From Bacteroidia bacterium (GTDB lineage: Bacteria > Bacteroidota > Bacteroidia > B-17B0 > Aurantibacillaceae): 64,000 nt of DNA. The notes under the pieces are model-generated. The model was not told the origin of the DNA. It did not search any database and saw only the letters and a list, made by a program, of their open reading frames with translations. The DNA is taken from positions 567,511-631,510 of the forward strand of contig JAEUTP010000017.1 of NCBI GenBank assembly GCA_016787705.1, given 5' to 3'. The position numbers and the translations under genes are program-made. Of the stretch, positions 26,026 to 35,271 are shown in pieces; within the stretch, counting starts at the first letter, position 1, and each line of letters opens with the position of its first letter.

Positions 26026-26412
26026 ATGGAAGTAACTAACACATCTGGTCGCAGAAAAACTTCAGTAGCTCGCGCTTACGTTACCAAAGGAAGCGGTAAC
26101 ATTGAAGTAAACGGAAGAGATTATAAAGAATATTTTAAAACTCCAACATTACATTATTATGTAACTCAATCTTTAAACGTAGCTAAAGTTGCGGGTGAGT
26201 ACGACGTTAAGGTGAATGTTGCAGGTGGTGGAATTACAGGTCAGGCACAAGCTATTCGTTTAGCAATTGCTAAAGCTTTAGTTGAATTAAATGCAGAGCT
26301 TAAAAAAGATCTGCGTGCTGCAGGTTTAGTTACCCGCGATCCACGTATGGTTGAGCGTAAAAAATTCGGTCAAAAGAAAGCACGTGCTCGTTTCCAATTC
26401 AGCAAACGTTAA
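26026..26412 (+). CDS. rpsI: Ribosomal protein S9
   Basis: Small-subunit protein S9, 128 residues, whose basic tail reaches the decoding centre. Seen: TSGRRKTSVARAYV at the N-terminus, GGGITGQAQAIRLAIAKAL, and the C-terminal RMVERKKFGQKKARARFQFSKR ending in the conserved KR. It follows rplM by 12 bases, the near-universal pairing. Confidence 0.98.
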   Translation: MEVTNTSGRRKTSVARAYVTKGSGNIEVNGRDYKEYFKTPTLHYYVTQSLNVAKVAGEYDVKVNVAGGGITGQAQAIRLAIAKALVELNAELKKDLRAAGLVTRDPRMVERKKFGQKKARARFQFSKR

Positions 26413-26443
26413 TATTAGATTTACAAACAGAGAGAATATACAA

Positions 26444-27304
26444 ATGCCTACAAGAACAACATTTAACGAATTACTTGAAACAGGTGCACACTTTGGTCAC
26501 CTTAAAAGCAAATGGAATCCAGCAATGGCTCCTTATATCTATGCCGAGAAAAACGGTATTCATATCATTGATTTAAATAAAACCGTTGTAAAGATTGATG
26601 AGGCTGCTGAAGCTTTAAAACAGATCGTACGTTCGGGCCGTAAAGTATTATTTGTTGCTACTAAAAAGCAGGCAAAAGATATCGTTGCAGAAAAAATTAA
26701 AGCTATCAATATGCCATACGTTACTGAGCGTTGGCCAGGTGGTATGTTAACTAACTTTGCTACTATCCGTAAATCGGTGCGTCGTATGAGTCAAATTGAT
26801 AAAATGACCTCAGATGGCACTTTTACAAATATCTCAAAACGTGAGCGTTTACAATTCTCTCGTGAGCGTGCAAAATTAGAGATCAACTTTGGTTCAATTG
26901 CAGATCTTTCACGTTTACCGGCTGCATTATTTATTGTTGACATTACTAAAGAACATATCGCTGTAGCAGAAGCTAAGCGTTTAAATATCCCAACATTTGC
27001 AATTGTAGATACTAACTCAAATCCAAACTTAGTGGATTATGTTATTCCTGCAAATGACGATGCTTCTACTTCAATTTCTTACATTATTGATTTAATGGCA
27101 GCAGCAATTAAAGAAGGCTTATCTGATCGTAAGATGGATAAAGAAGCTGGTAACACTGAAGAAGCTGATACTAAAGAATTCAGTAAAGAAGAAGCGGAAG
27201 AACTGGCAGACGGCGCTGTTATTAAAGGGGGCAAAGACTCTTCCGAAGATGAAGAAAAAGGTGGCGCTAAAAAACGTCGTAGAGTAACGACTGCAAAAAA
27301 ATAA
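26444..27304 (+). CDS. rpsB: Ribosomal protein S2 with acidic/basic C-terminal extension
   Basis: Small-subunit protein S2. I use the ATG at 26444 (MPTRTTFNELLETGAHFGH), since the longer frame from 26351 overlaps rpsI. Core motifs: HFGHLKSKWNPAMAPYIY, VLFVATKKQAKD, ERWPGGMLTNFATI, DITKEHIAVAEAKRLNIPT. At 286 residues it is longer than the ~240 of E. coli; the added tail (about residue 235 on) is Glu/Asp/Lys-rich and ends in a KKRRR cluster. In many bacteria rpsB is followed directly by tsf; here a terminator-like structure separates them. Confidence 0.97.
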   Translation: MPTRTTFNELLETGAHFGHLKSKWNPAMAPYIYAEKNGIHIIDLNKTVVKIDEAAEALKQIVRSGRKVLFVATKKQAKDIVAEKIKAINMPYVTERWPGGMLTNFATIRKSVRRMSQIDKMTSDGTFTNISKRERLQFSRERAKLEINFGSIADLSRLPAALFIVDITKEHIAVAEAKRLNIPTFAIVDTNSNPNLVDYVIPANDDASTSISYIIDLMAAAIKEGLSDRKMDKEAGNTEEADTKEFSKEEAEELADGAVIKGGKDSSEDEEKGGAKKRRRVTTAKK

Positions 27305-27312
27305 TTAATACT

Positions 27313-27373
27313 ATCCCGATAGCTATCGGGATTAAAAGCGGTCATTCTGTAAATCAGGCTGACCGTTTTTTTT
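27313..27373 (+). terminator. Double hairpin between rpsB and tsf
   Basis: First a perfect 20-bp palindrome ATCCCGATAGCTATCGGGAT (27313-27332), then CGGTCA (27339-27344) pairing with TGACCG (27360-27365) followed by eight T. The second is a typical intrinsic terminator; with tsf only ~40 bases on, it may reduce rather than stop read-through. Confidence 0.75.
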
Positions 27374-27411
27374 GTAAAGAATATAAATAATAATTTAAAA
27401 AAGGAAACAAA

Positions 27412-28236
27412 ATGGCTATTACAGCAGCAGAAGTTAATAAATTACGCCAGCAAACAGGTGCCGGTATGATGGATTGTAAAAAAGCATTAGAAGAAAGCAA
27501 CGGTGATTTTGAAGCCGCTGTGGATTTTCTACGTAAAAAAGGTGCAAAGGTGGCAGCTAACCGTGCCGACCGTGATGCAAAAGAAGGCGTTGTTCTATCA
27601 AAAACTTCTTCAGATAATAAAACAGCAATTGTTGTTAGTGTTAACTGCGAAACAGATTTCGTTGCTAAAAATGCTGATTTTATTGCTTTTGCTGAAAATG
27701 TAGCGCAAATTGCAATTGATAAAAAACCGGCTGATGTTGATGCTTTAAAAGCATTACCATTTAATGGTGATATTACTGTTGGTGATAAATTTATGGAGCA
27801 GGTTGGTAAAATTGGTGAGAAGATAGATATTGGTTACTACAGCATTATTACAGGCGAACAAGTTGTGGGATACATTCACCCGGGTAACCGTTTAGCTGTT
27901 GCTTTAGGATTTAATAAATCGGTAACTGCGGAAGTTGCTAAAAATATTGCTATGCAGGCTGCTGCAATGGCTCCGGTAGCTATTGATAAAGATGATGTAG
28001 ATAAAACTGTAATTGAGCGTGAATTAGAGATAGCCCGTGAAACTACACGTGCAGAAGGTAAACCGGAAGATATGGTTGAAAAGATCGCGCAAGGTAAATT
28101 AAATAAGTTCTACAAAGAATCTACTTTGTTGAACCAGGAATATTTTATTGATAATAAAATGACGGTTCGCCAGTATTTACAAAGCGTTGAAAAAGACCTT
28201 ACGGTATCGGCCTTCAAACGCTATTCATTATCTTAA
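27412..28236 (+). CDS. tsf: Elongation factor Ts
   Basis: Nucleotide-exchange factor for EF-Tu, 274 residues. The N-terminal UBA-like domain has LRQQTGAGMMDCKKALEE and FEAAVDFLRKKGA; the core has NCETDFVAKNADF, the TDFV motif that contacts EF-Tu. The length is close to the E. coli protein. Flanked on both sides by terminators, so it may be transcribed separately from rpsB as well as with it. Confidence 0.97.
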   Translation: MAITAAEVNKLRQQTGAGMMDCKKALEESNGDFEAAVDFLRKKGAKVAANRADRDAKEGVVLSKTSSDNKTAIVVSVNCETDFVAKNADFIAFAENVAQIAIDKKPADVDALKALPFNGDITVGDKFMEQVGKIGEKIDIGYYSIITGEQVVGYIHPGNRLAVALGFNKSVTAEVAKNIAMQAAAMAPVAIDKDDVDKTVIERELEIARETTRAEGKPEDMVEKIAQGKLNKFYKESTLLNQEYFIDNKMTVRQYLQSVEKDLTVSAFKRYSLS

Positions 28237-28243
28237 TAATTTT

Positions 28244-28274
28244 AAATCCCGGCTTTTTAGTCGGGATTTTTTTT
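28244..28274 (+). terminator. Rho-independent terminator after tsf
   Basis: AAATCCCG (28244-28251) and CGGGATTT (28262-28269) form an 8-bp stem followed by a T-rich run to about 28274, seven bases after the tsf stop. Confidence 0.88.
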
Positions 28275-28276
28275 AA

Positions 28277-29014
<738 letters not shown>

Positions 29015-29042
29015 AAGAACAAAAACCATATTGAAAAATGAT

Positions 29043-29073
29043 AAAAGGACCCTTCGTTTTTAAGGGTCCTTTT
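29043..29073 (+). terminator. Rho-independent terminator after pyrH
   Basis: Perfect 12-bp arms, AAAAGGACCCTT (29043-29054) and AAGGGTCCTTTT (29062-29073), with a seven-base loop. It closes the ribosomal/pyrH cluster and isolates it from the response-regulator gene downstream. Confidence 0.9.
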
Positions 29074-29254
29074 ATTATAATAACAGTTATGCTTTATTTT
29101 TGTGTAATTTATTGCTCTTTTTGTGGAAGTGTGTTAAGCATTGGACATATTGCTTTTATTATAAAATTGTATGATTTCCCCTCTAAACCTCTTTTCAAGC
29201 ACTTTGGCATGGAATTGAATTAAGAAAAGAAGTATATTTAAAAATTGAATCACA

Positions 29255-29680
29255 ATGGCTACAACAATTCACTACCTTGATGACGATGCGGATGATTTAG
29301 AATATTTCAGATATGCCCTTGGTGAAATAGATCAAAAAATAAAATTGCATACGCATTCAAACCCATTTTCGTTTATAAAAGATCTTGGTAATGTTTGTAA
29401 AGAGCATCCCTTAATTTTTCTTGACATTAATATGCCAGGTAAAAACGGTTTTGAGCTTTTAAAACAGATCAGGGAAACACTTGTTTGCAACAACGTACCT
29501 GTTATTATGATTTCTACAAGTGATAATCCCAATTCGATACTTGTGAGTAGAGAATTAGGCGCTAATTTGTATGTTGTTAAACCAAACGACGTAGATGCTC
29601 TAAAAACAATGATAGAAAAGCTTATAGCCATGGAATGGAAAAAGATCTCAATTGATGACAGCAACTTTGTTTTAACTTAA
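29255..29680 (+). CDS. Single-domain response regulator of the phytochrome cassette
   Basis: A 141-residue receiver domain only. Acidic residues LDDDADD (8-14), phospho-acceptor Asp57 in IFLDINMPGKNG, switch MISTSD and conserved Lys in VVKPND. It starts the four-gene cassette with heme oxygenase (10 bases downstream), bacteriophytochrome and another regulator. As in Rcp1/CheY-like regulators, output must be through another protein. The similarity to the regulator at 32574 suggests duplication. Confidence 0.92.
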   Translation: MATTIHYLDDDADDLEYFRYALGEIDQKIKLHTHSNPFSFIKDLGNVCKEHPLIFLDINMPGKNGFELLKQIRETLVCNNVPVIMISTSDNPNSILVSRELGANLYVVKPNDVDALKTMIEKLIAMEWKKISIDDSNFVLT

Positions 29681-29689
29681 AAATAATGT

Positions 29690-30274
29690 ATGACCGAAGT
29701 AAATTTTTTAAATGAACTGAGGGAGAGAATCGGCCCAATGCACAAAGCGCTTGAACAAACCGTGATATCAAAGCAAATAACTTCTCCTTCATTAACACCG
29801 CAGCAATATCAAAACTATCTTCAAAAAATGTTTTGTGTTCACGAGGCTGTAGAAAAAAATGTTTTTCCTCATTTAAAACAACAGTTTAACGACATTACAG
29901 AAAGAACGAAAACACCGGCTATCTTAAATGATCTTAAAGGTTTGAATTCGCATATTGAAAACTGTAGCGTTTCATTTATAGATGATCAGTTCGTTTCTTC
30001 AATTCCTTTTTGCTTAGGTATCATGTACGTTACCGAAGGCTCCACATTGGGCGGCATATACATATTAAAAAATGTTTCTGCCATTATGGGCGATCGAACA
30101 AAAAATGTATCTTATTTTTTTAACTGTTACGGGCAGCATACCGGAACTAAATGGAAAACATTTCTTGAAGTTTTAAATTCATATGCGGCTTCTGCTTCTG
30201 ATAAAGAAAAGAATGAAATAATTGCCGGTGCTGTTTACGGATTTAACCGTACCTACGAAGTATTTAAAAGCTAG
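29690..30274 (+). CDS. bphO: Biliverdin-producing heme oxygenase
   Basis: Opens heme to biliverdin, CO and iron, supplying the chromophore for the phytochrome coded next. The 194-residue protein shows the likely proximal heme ligand His18 in RIGPMHKALE and the distal-helix motif MYVTEGSTLGGIYI, which is close to the BphO consensus. Size fits bacterial heme oxygenases. The gene is six bases from the bacteriophytochrome start, so the stoichiometric co-production of apo-protein and chromophore is likely. Confidence 0.9.
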   Translation: MTEVNFLNELRERIGPMHKALEQTVISKQITSPSLTPQQYQNYLQKMFCVHEAVEKNVFPHLKQQFNDITERTKTPAILNDLKGLNSHIENCSVSFIDDQFVSSIPFCLGIMYVTEGSTLGGIYILKNVSAIMGDRTKNVSYFFNCYGQHTGTKWKTFLEVLNSYAASASDKEKNEIIAGAVYGFNRTYEVFKS

Positions 30275-30280
30275 CACCGA

Positions 30281-32557
30281 ATGATCATCAAAGATATAGT
30301 AAATAGAGACAACGTTAACCTTGAAAATTGTGACCAGGAACCGATACACATTCCCGGAACCATACAGCCGCATGGGTTTTTACTGGCCATCGATCTTAAT
30401 ACTAAAAAAATAAAATTCTGCAGTGGCAATGTAGATGTTTACCTTGGTATACCGCACGAAAAGATCCTTGATAAAAATATATCAGAGATATTTAATGAAG
30501 AAGCCTCTGTATCCATTAACGCATTATTCACACTATCGCCCGGCAAAGTTTCTGTTTTAAAAACTTCTGTTGCAGGTAATGATTTTGATTTTATTGCACA
30601 CAACACAGATAACTATCTTATAATTGAAGCAGAAAAACAACAGGACGTAACAAAGACCTCTGACCTTGTTGATCTTTCGCGCGATTTTGTAACGGCGATG
30701 GAGGATACGCAAACTTTAAAAGAGCTTTGCGATCTGGTTGCAGTTAGTATAAAAAAAATTACAGGTTATGACCGGGTAATGGTTTACCGTTTTGATGAGC
30801 AATACAACGGTGAGGTGCTTTCTGAGAGTAAGAATGATGACCTGGAAGGATTTTTGGGTTTACATTACCCGCACACAGATATTCCGGCACAGGCCAGGCA
30901 GTTATACATAAAAAATCAATTGCGTGTAATTGTTGATGTAAATTATGTGCCTACGGCTATTTTTACCACCGAGAATGTAAAGAACGATGCACTTGACCTA
31001 AGCTTATCGGTTTTAAGAAGTGTTTCGCCTATTCACATACAGTATCTTCAAAATATGGGTGTAGGTGGCACCTTAACCATTTCGCTTCTTCTACGTGGAA
31101 AATTATGGGGTTTAATAGCCTGCCATCATTATTCAGCCAAATATCTTACTTACGACGTAAGAATGTCGGCAAAATTATTAGGGCATTTTATAACATCACA
31201 AATAGATAGCCGTAACCTGAATGAAGAATATGAGATAAGAAATAAAGTTAACCAGGCGGTATCGCATTTCGGCTCTCAGGTTTACGAACTTAACAGAAAT
31301 TCTTTAGAAAAAATCATTAACGATCCTGCCATTTTGCAGGTTTGCAATGCAGATGGTTTTGCCGCTGTTATAAATCATACCATCTATAAGTTTGGAATTA
31401 CTCCCAATGATGAAACTATAAAACTGTTGTCGCAACAATGCGAGAACGGACAACATTTTAAAACGGAATCGCTTAAAACAGATCTCGCAAAATTAGAATT
31501 AAAGGATAATGATCTGCCGGGTATCAATTTATTTTCTTTTAAAAAAGGCTCAAATGATTGTCTTATCTGGTTCAGGCAAGAGAGTCTCCGCGATGTGAAC
31601 TGGGCGGGCGATCCCGGCAAATCTATTGAAAAAGATAAGAACGGCCTTTCGCCCAGGAAATCTTTCGCGCTTTACCAGCAAACAGTAAAGGATCATAGCA
31701 AGCCCTGGCTTGAATCGGAGATAAGCGCATCATCAGGTTTCGCGAATTTTTTTGAGAAGCATTTAAACTCTGTTCTTTTAAGTGAAGAGGAAGAAAAACA
31801 AAGACAACTGGCTAACACGCTCATACAAACCAATGCCGAGCTTGAAAACATCAATTACATCAGTACGCACGATCTGCAGGAACCTTTGCGTAAAATTCAA
31901 ATGACAGCCTCAGTACTACTTGGCAATAAAAACGAACATATCTCTCCTGATGTGCTCGAAAAGATTGTAAAGATGAACCAGTTTGCAGGTAGAATGCAGT
32001 TTTTAATAAAAGATATTTTAAAATATACCCAGTTAAACTACGGAACCGCCGCTTTTGAAAATGTGAATCTTGCTGAATTATTGCGAGGCATAAAATCAGA
32101 AATGGTGGAAAGTTTAGTTGAAAAAGACGCCAAATTAGATGTTGAAGAAATGCCTTCGGTTAACGGCGTATCCTTTTTATTAAAACAGCTTTTTACCAAT
32201 CTTATTAATAACTCGCTTAAATTTTCAGACCCATCAAGGCTAAGTACTATTAAAATAGCACTTGAAAAGAACGCTTTTAAGTTGCCACCGGCAGTAGATC
32301 TTTCTTTAACTGATTATCATATCATAAAGTACACGGATAATGGTGTAGGTTTTGAACCCGAGGATAACGAAAAAATATTTAAGATATTTACAAGGCTTTA
32401 TAATTCGCAAAGTATAGTTGGTTCAGGAATTGGCCTGGCCATATGCAGGAAGATCATGCAAACACACAATGGTTATATATTTGCAGAGGGTAAGCCCAAT
32501 AAAGGAGCTACTTTCAGAATTTTGTTCCCTAAAAAATTAATGGAAATAAAAAAATAA
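30281..32557 (+). CDS. bphP: Bacteriophytochrome sensor histidine kinase
   Basis: Red/far-red light sensor kinase, 758 residues, cytoplasmic. Order: PAS (about 20-120) with the biliverdin-linking Cys17 ahead of EPIHIPGTIQPHGFLL; GAF (about 140-310) with YPHTDIPAQAR and CHHYSAKY; PHY (about 320-500) with tongue motifs RQESLRDVNWAGDP and SPRKSFALYQ; a HisKA domain with phospho-acceptor THDLQEPLRKI; and HATPase with N box LFTNLINNSLKFSD, DNGVGFE and GSGIGLAICRK. The Cys position is that of biliverdin-binding bacteriophytochromes, not plant-type. Together with bphO and two response regulators it makes a self-sufficient light-sensing unit. Confidence 0.95.
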   Translation: MIIKDIVNRDNVNLENCDQEPIHIPGTIQPHGFLLAIDLNTKKIKFCSGNVDVYLGIPHEKILDKNISEIFNEEASVSINALFTLSPGKVSVLKTSVAGNDFDFIAHNTDNYLIIEAEKQQDVTKTSDLVDLSRDFVTAMEDTQTLKELCDLVAVSIKKITGYDRVMVYRFDEQYNGEVLSESKNDDLEGFLGLHYPHTDIPAQARQLYIKNQLRVIVDVNYVPTAIFTTENVKNDALDLSLSVLRSVSPIHIQYLQNMGVGGTLTISLLLRGKLWGLIACHHYSAKYLTYDVRMSAKLLGHFITSQIDSRNLNEEYEIRNKVNQAVSHFGSQVYELNRNSLEKIINDPAILQVCNADGFAAVINHTIYKFGITPNDETIKLLSQQCENGQHFKTESLKTDLAKLELKDNDLPGINLFSFKKGSNDCLIWFRQESLRDVNWAGDPGKSIEKDKNGLSPRKSFALYQQTVKDHSKPWLESEISASSGFANFFEKHLNSVLLSEEEEKQRQLANTLIQTNAELENINYISTHDLQEPLRKIQMTASVLLGNKNEHISPDVLEKIVKMNQFAGRMQFLIKDILKYTQLNYGTAAFENVNLAELLRGIKSEMVESLVEKDAKLDVEEMPSVNGVSFLLKQLFTNLINNSLKFSDPSRLSTIKIALEKNAFKLPPAVDLSLTDYHIIKYTDNGVGFEPEDNEKIFKIFTRLYNSQSIVGSGIGLAICRKIMQTHNGYIFAEGKPNKGATFRILFPKKLMEIKK

Positions 32558-32573
32558 GTGTAGTTTTATACGT

Positions 32574-32957
32574 ATGAAATTCAAAAATATTTTTCTTGTT
32601 GACGACGATGCCGATGACCAGGAATTTTTTAAAAGCGCACTTAACATAGTTTCAGAAACTGTTGTTTTTAAAAGCGCCAACAATGGAAAAGAAGCAATAG
32701 CCATGCTGGAAGAAAATGCAGTTGAGCCTGAAGTGATCTTTCTTGACTGGAACATGCCAATAATGAATGGCCAGGAATTTTTGGAGGAAATAAAAAAACA
32801 TCAAACGTTTAAAAATATTCCGGTAATTATCTTATCAACGAGTTCACATTATCAAACCATTACATTAAGCAGAGAATTAGGGGCAAAAGACTTTATAACC
32901 AAACCTAATAATTTTGGCGACCTTGTGGAAATACTTTCGGGATTTATTCAGCGCTAA
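32574..32957 (+). CDS. Second single-domain response regulator of the phytochrome cassette
   Basis: A 127-residue receiver-only protein that starts 16 bases after bphP. Asp10-12 (LVDDDADD), phospho-acceptor Asp58 in IFLDWNMPIMNG, switch ILSTSS and Lys in FITKPNN are intact. Its position right after the kinase makes it the most likely direct phosphotransfer partner. Having two REC-only proteins around one kinase suggests competition or a phosphate sink, as in some chemotaxis systems. Confidence 0.92.
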   Translation: MKFKNIFLVDDDADDQEFFKSALNIVSETVVFKSANNGKEAIAMLEENAVEPEVIFLDWNMPIMNGQEFLEEIKKHQTFKNIPVIILSTSSHYQTITLSRELGAKDFITKPNNFGDLVEILSGFIQR

Positions 32958-32970
32958 TAAAGGTTATTCT

Positions 32971-33357
32971 TTACAACACCAATTCCTCAAACAAACGCTT
33001 CGCTGTTTGTTTAAGATCAGTACATAAGCCTGGATGTGGCCTTGATGTTTGTATCACAGAACTTCTTACAGCTGTTAACCATCTAAAGCGGGAAGCCTCA
33101 TCCATAGCGGCTATTGGGCCACCTTCGACATTGCCTTTGGCTATGGTTTCAAATGATAAAAGATTTTGTTTTATCTGTTCAACATCTGCATCTTTACAAA
33201 ATAAAAGTAATTTTTCTTCATTCAGTTTAAAATGTACTGCAATGAATTTTTCTTTTTTACAAAAAACAATAATACCTGCATTAATGAATTCTTCACGTTC
33301 TACCAACGGTACAACGCGTATTACAGAATACTCATATAAGTATTTATCTTGCATCAA
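32971..33357 (-). CDS. DUF3037 family protein
   Basis: A 128-residue protein matching DUF3037 by its opening YEYSVIRVVPLVEREEFINAGIIVFC and the later ASRFRWLTAVRSSVIQTSRPHPGLC. No signal peptide or membrane segment. The function is not known; members are commonly coded next to a HipA-like kinase, as here, where its start overlaps the kinase 3' end by 14 bases. It faces the phytochrome cassette tail to tail. Confidence 0.85.
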   Translation of the reverse strand: MMQDKYLYEYSVIRVVPLVEREEFINAGIIVFCKKEKFIAVHFKLNEEKLLLFCKDADVEQIKQNLLSFETIAKGNVEGGPIAAMDEASRFRWLTAVRSSVIQTSRPHPGLCTDLKQTAKRLFEELVL

Positions 33358-34126
33358 TAGCTTCTTTTGTAAATGTATCGGCGTAATTTAAACGCTTCAC
33401 TAAAAACTGAAAATAAACATCCTTTATCTGCTCAGGTGTTTCATCGCTTCCTTCCCACTGTAACCATTCATTCGGAATAAGCTCTACAATATTTTTTAGC
33501 TTATCTGCCGTCAGTACTTTTTTAAATTCTGTATTTATTTCATTTAATAAAGTGGCATTAGGTAACAATACATGATCTTTAATATATACAAATGCACTTG
33601 TTGCTTTTGTTTCCCAATTAGTCCATGTGTATTGAAAATACAGGCAGGAGCCGTGATCTATCAGCCACAATTCTTTATTCCACATCAACATATTTGTATT
33701 TCTGAAAGTACGGTCCATGTTGGTAATAAAAGCATCCAGCCAAACTATTTTAGATGCCAACTCTGCATTTATTGGATTAACAACCGGGTCGTAATTAATA
33801 GCACCTGATAAAAAGTGAAGCGCTAAATTCATTCCGCGGCTTGCTTTTAAAAGATCCTGGATCTCTTCATCACCTTCGGTTCGGCCAAAAGCTTCGTCCA
33901 GGTGGGCAAATACCAATTCAGGTACTTTTAATCCTAACGTTCTTGCAATTTCACCACCAATTAATTCTGCAATTAATGTTTTAACGCCGTGGCCACCACC
34001 TTTAAATTTTAAAACATATTTAAAATTATCGTCTGCTTCTGCTAACGCAGGTAATGATCCTCCTTCTCGAAGAGGCTGCATATAACGCGTTACGTTTACG
34101 GTACGAAGTGAGGGTGCGGTTAACAT
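33344..34126 (-). CDS. HipA-like kinase domain protein
   Basis: A 260-residue protein related to the HipA Ser/Thr kinase fold but shorter than HipA (~440). Seen: a nucleotide-loop-like region GGGHGVKTLIAELIGGEIA (with Lys40 earlier in YVLKF), the catalytic loop NMDRTFRNTNML with Asp138 and Asn143, and the metal-binding LIDHG with Asp157. There is no HipB-like DNA-binding antitoxin; the neighbour is a DUF3037 protein, coupled by overlap. Substrate unknown. It could be an atypical toxin-antitoxin module or a regulatory kinase. Confidence 0.83.
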   Translation of the reverse strand: MLTAPSLRTVNVTRYMQPLREGGSLPALAEADDNFKYVLKFKGGGHGVKTLIAELIGGEIARTLGLKVPELVFAHLDEAFGRTEGDEEIQDLLKASRGMNLALHFLSGAINYDPVVNPINAELASKIVWLDAFITNMDRTFRNTNMLMWNKELWLIDHGSCLYFQYTWTNWETKATSAFVYIKDHVLLPNATLLNEINTEFKKVLTADKLKNIVELIPNEWLQWEGSDETPEQIKDVYFQFLVKRLNYADTFTKEAIDAR

Positions 34127-34162
34127 GATCTTATAAAGATAATAATTTTTGGAAATATGTAT

Positions 34163-34504
34163 TTACTCTTGGCTGGCCCTTACCAGATCATCCGCATTTA
34201 TTTCCATATGCGTTTGTGAGAAAATACATTTACCGTTGGAAATAACTAAAGCCTGCGGCGATTCGTGAACAACATTATAACGCTCTGCAATAGCATTCGA
34301 AATATCGCGGTTTGCAAGAAGATCCAAATAATAAGGTTTTAATGTTTCGTTATTTTCATCTTTCCATTTGCGCTCTAATCTTGCTAATGCAGCGCCGCTA
34401 ATACTGCAGCGCGTACTGTGTTTTAAGATCAGTATTTTTTGCGAAGTAGATTCACGATCGATTATCGCTAATTGATTGATATCGTTTAATTCATTCCATT
34501 TCAT
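34163..34504 (-). CDS. ytxJ: Monothiol bacilliredoxin YtxJ/BrxC-like
   Basis: A 113-residue thioredoxin-fold protein of the YtxJ family, which removes bacillithiol from oxidised proteins. The active site is HSTRCSISGAAL with the single Cys33, and VVHESPQALVISNGK holds the cis-Pro. The start WNELNDINQL matches the family N-terminus. It suggests that this bacterium makes bacillithiol, although bshA/B/C are not in the window. Lies 36 bases upstream of the HipA-like gene on the same strand and may share its transcript. Confidence 0.88.
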   Translation of the reverse strand: MKWNELNDINQLAIIDRESTSQKILILKHSTRCSISGAALARLERKWKDENNETLKPYYLDLLANRDISNAIAERYNVVHESPQALVISNGKCIFSQTHMEINADDLVRASQE

Positions 34505-35271
34505 GGTATAAAGATAGCCGTTTTGGAAGAAGAATGTTGTTAAGGAATTTTAATTGTTATACAGTCATTCCGGCCTCGAGCCGGAATCTTAGTAATAACT
34601 AATTTTTTTCATTCAACTTTTTCTCGACAAAAAGTTGAGCAAAAGTCAAGGCTGCAAATGGGCAAATAAGCTGTGCTTATTTGAGCCAGCATGCGGGTGG
34701 GTTGATTTGTAGTTTTAATTTTTTTTGTCGTCCGCAAACTCGCCCGAAAAGGGCTCAGACAGTGCGGGCTCATAAGATTTTAAATGCAGCATTATTGCTT
34801 AAATGCATGTGTTGATTTAAGCATTTAAAATCGATCATGAAAATTAAAACACAAATCTAGCGGAATTTCTTTGAGGCCGAACCTATGTGTGCTCACGCGT
34901 ATAATAATTCTGCGTTTAGTTTGTGTGCGATAGGTGCGTTGGCCGGGCAAAACGCTGAGCGTGGGCTGGACGAATTGATTTTTTGTAGAAAGACAATAAA
35001 GGCGCTTGTCGTTTAAAATCTGTTCTTCCCAAATAAAGGAGGAACAAATTTTTTACTTTATTAGTCTTTCAATAAAAATCAAGAGTGCGTTGAAAAATCG
35101 TTTTGCCTTGTCTTTTGTTTACTTTTCGACTAAGGAAAAGTAAAGTAAAAATTTAACTTTTGGTTAGCCAACACACTAACTGGCTAAAATATGTACAATA
35201 AGAAAATAATTCATGTGAAAAGTACCGAATTAAGCTTCTCGACTTCGCTCGAAGTGACAAACAGAAATAAC
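34505..35271. other. Gene-free stretch rich in palindromic repeats
   Basis: 767 bases with no convincing coding sequence. It contains a palindrome ATTCCGGC-CTCGA-GCCGGAAT (34567-34587), a hairpin at 34613-34638 (TCAACTTTTT arms, loop CTCGAC), a more GC-rich middle with CGCCCGAAAAGGGC (about 34742-34755), a hairpin at 35118-35144 (TTTACTTTTC arms, loop GACTAAG), and ACTTCG-CT-CGAAGT at 35242-35255. The two hairpins at 34613 and 35118 look like matched ends of one ~530-bp element. Confidence 0.75.

Noticed and set aside
33344..34126. Canonical HipBA toxin-antitoxin
   Set aside because: No HipB-type helix-turn-helix gene is present and the kinase is too short; only a HipA-like fold is claimed.
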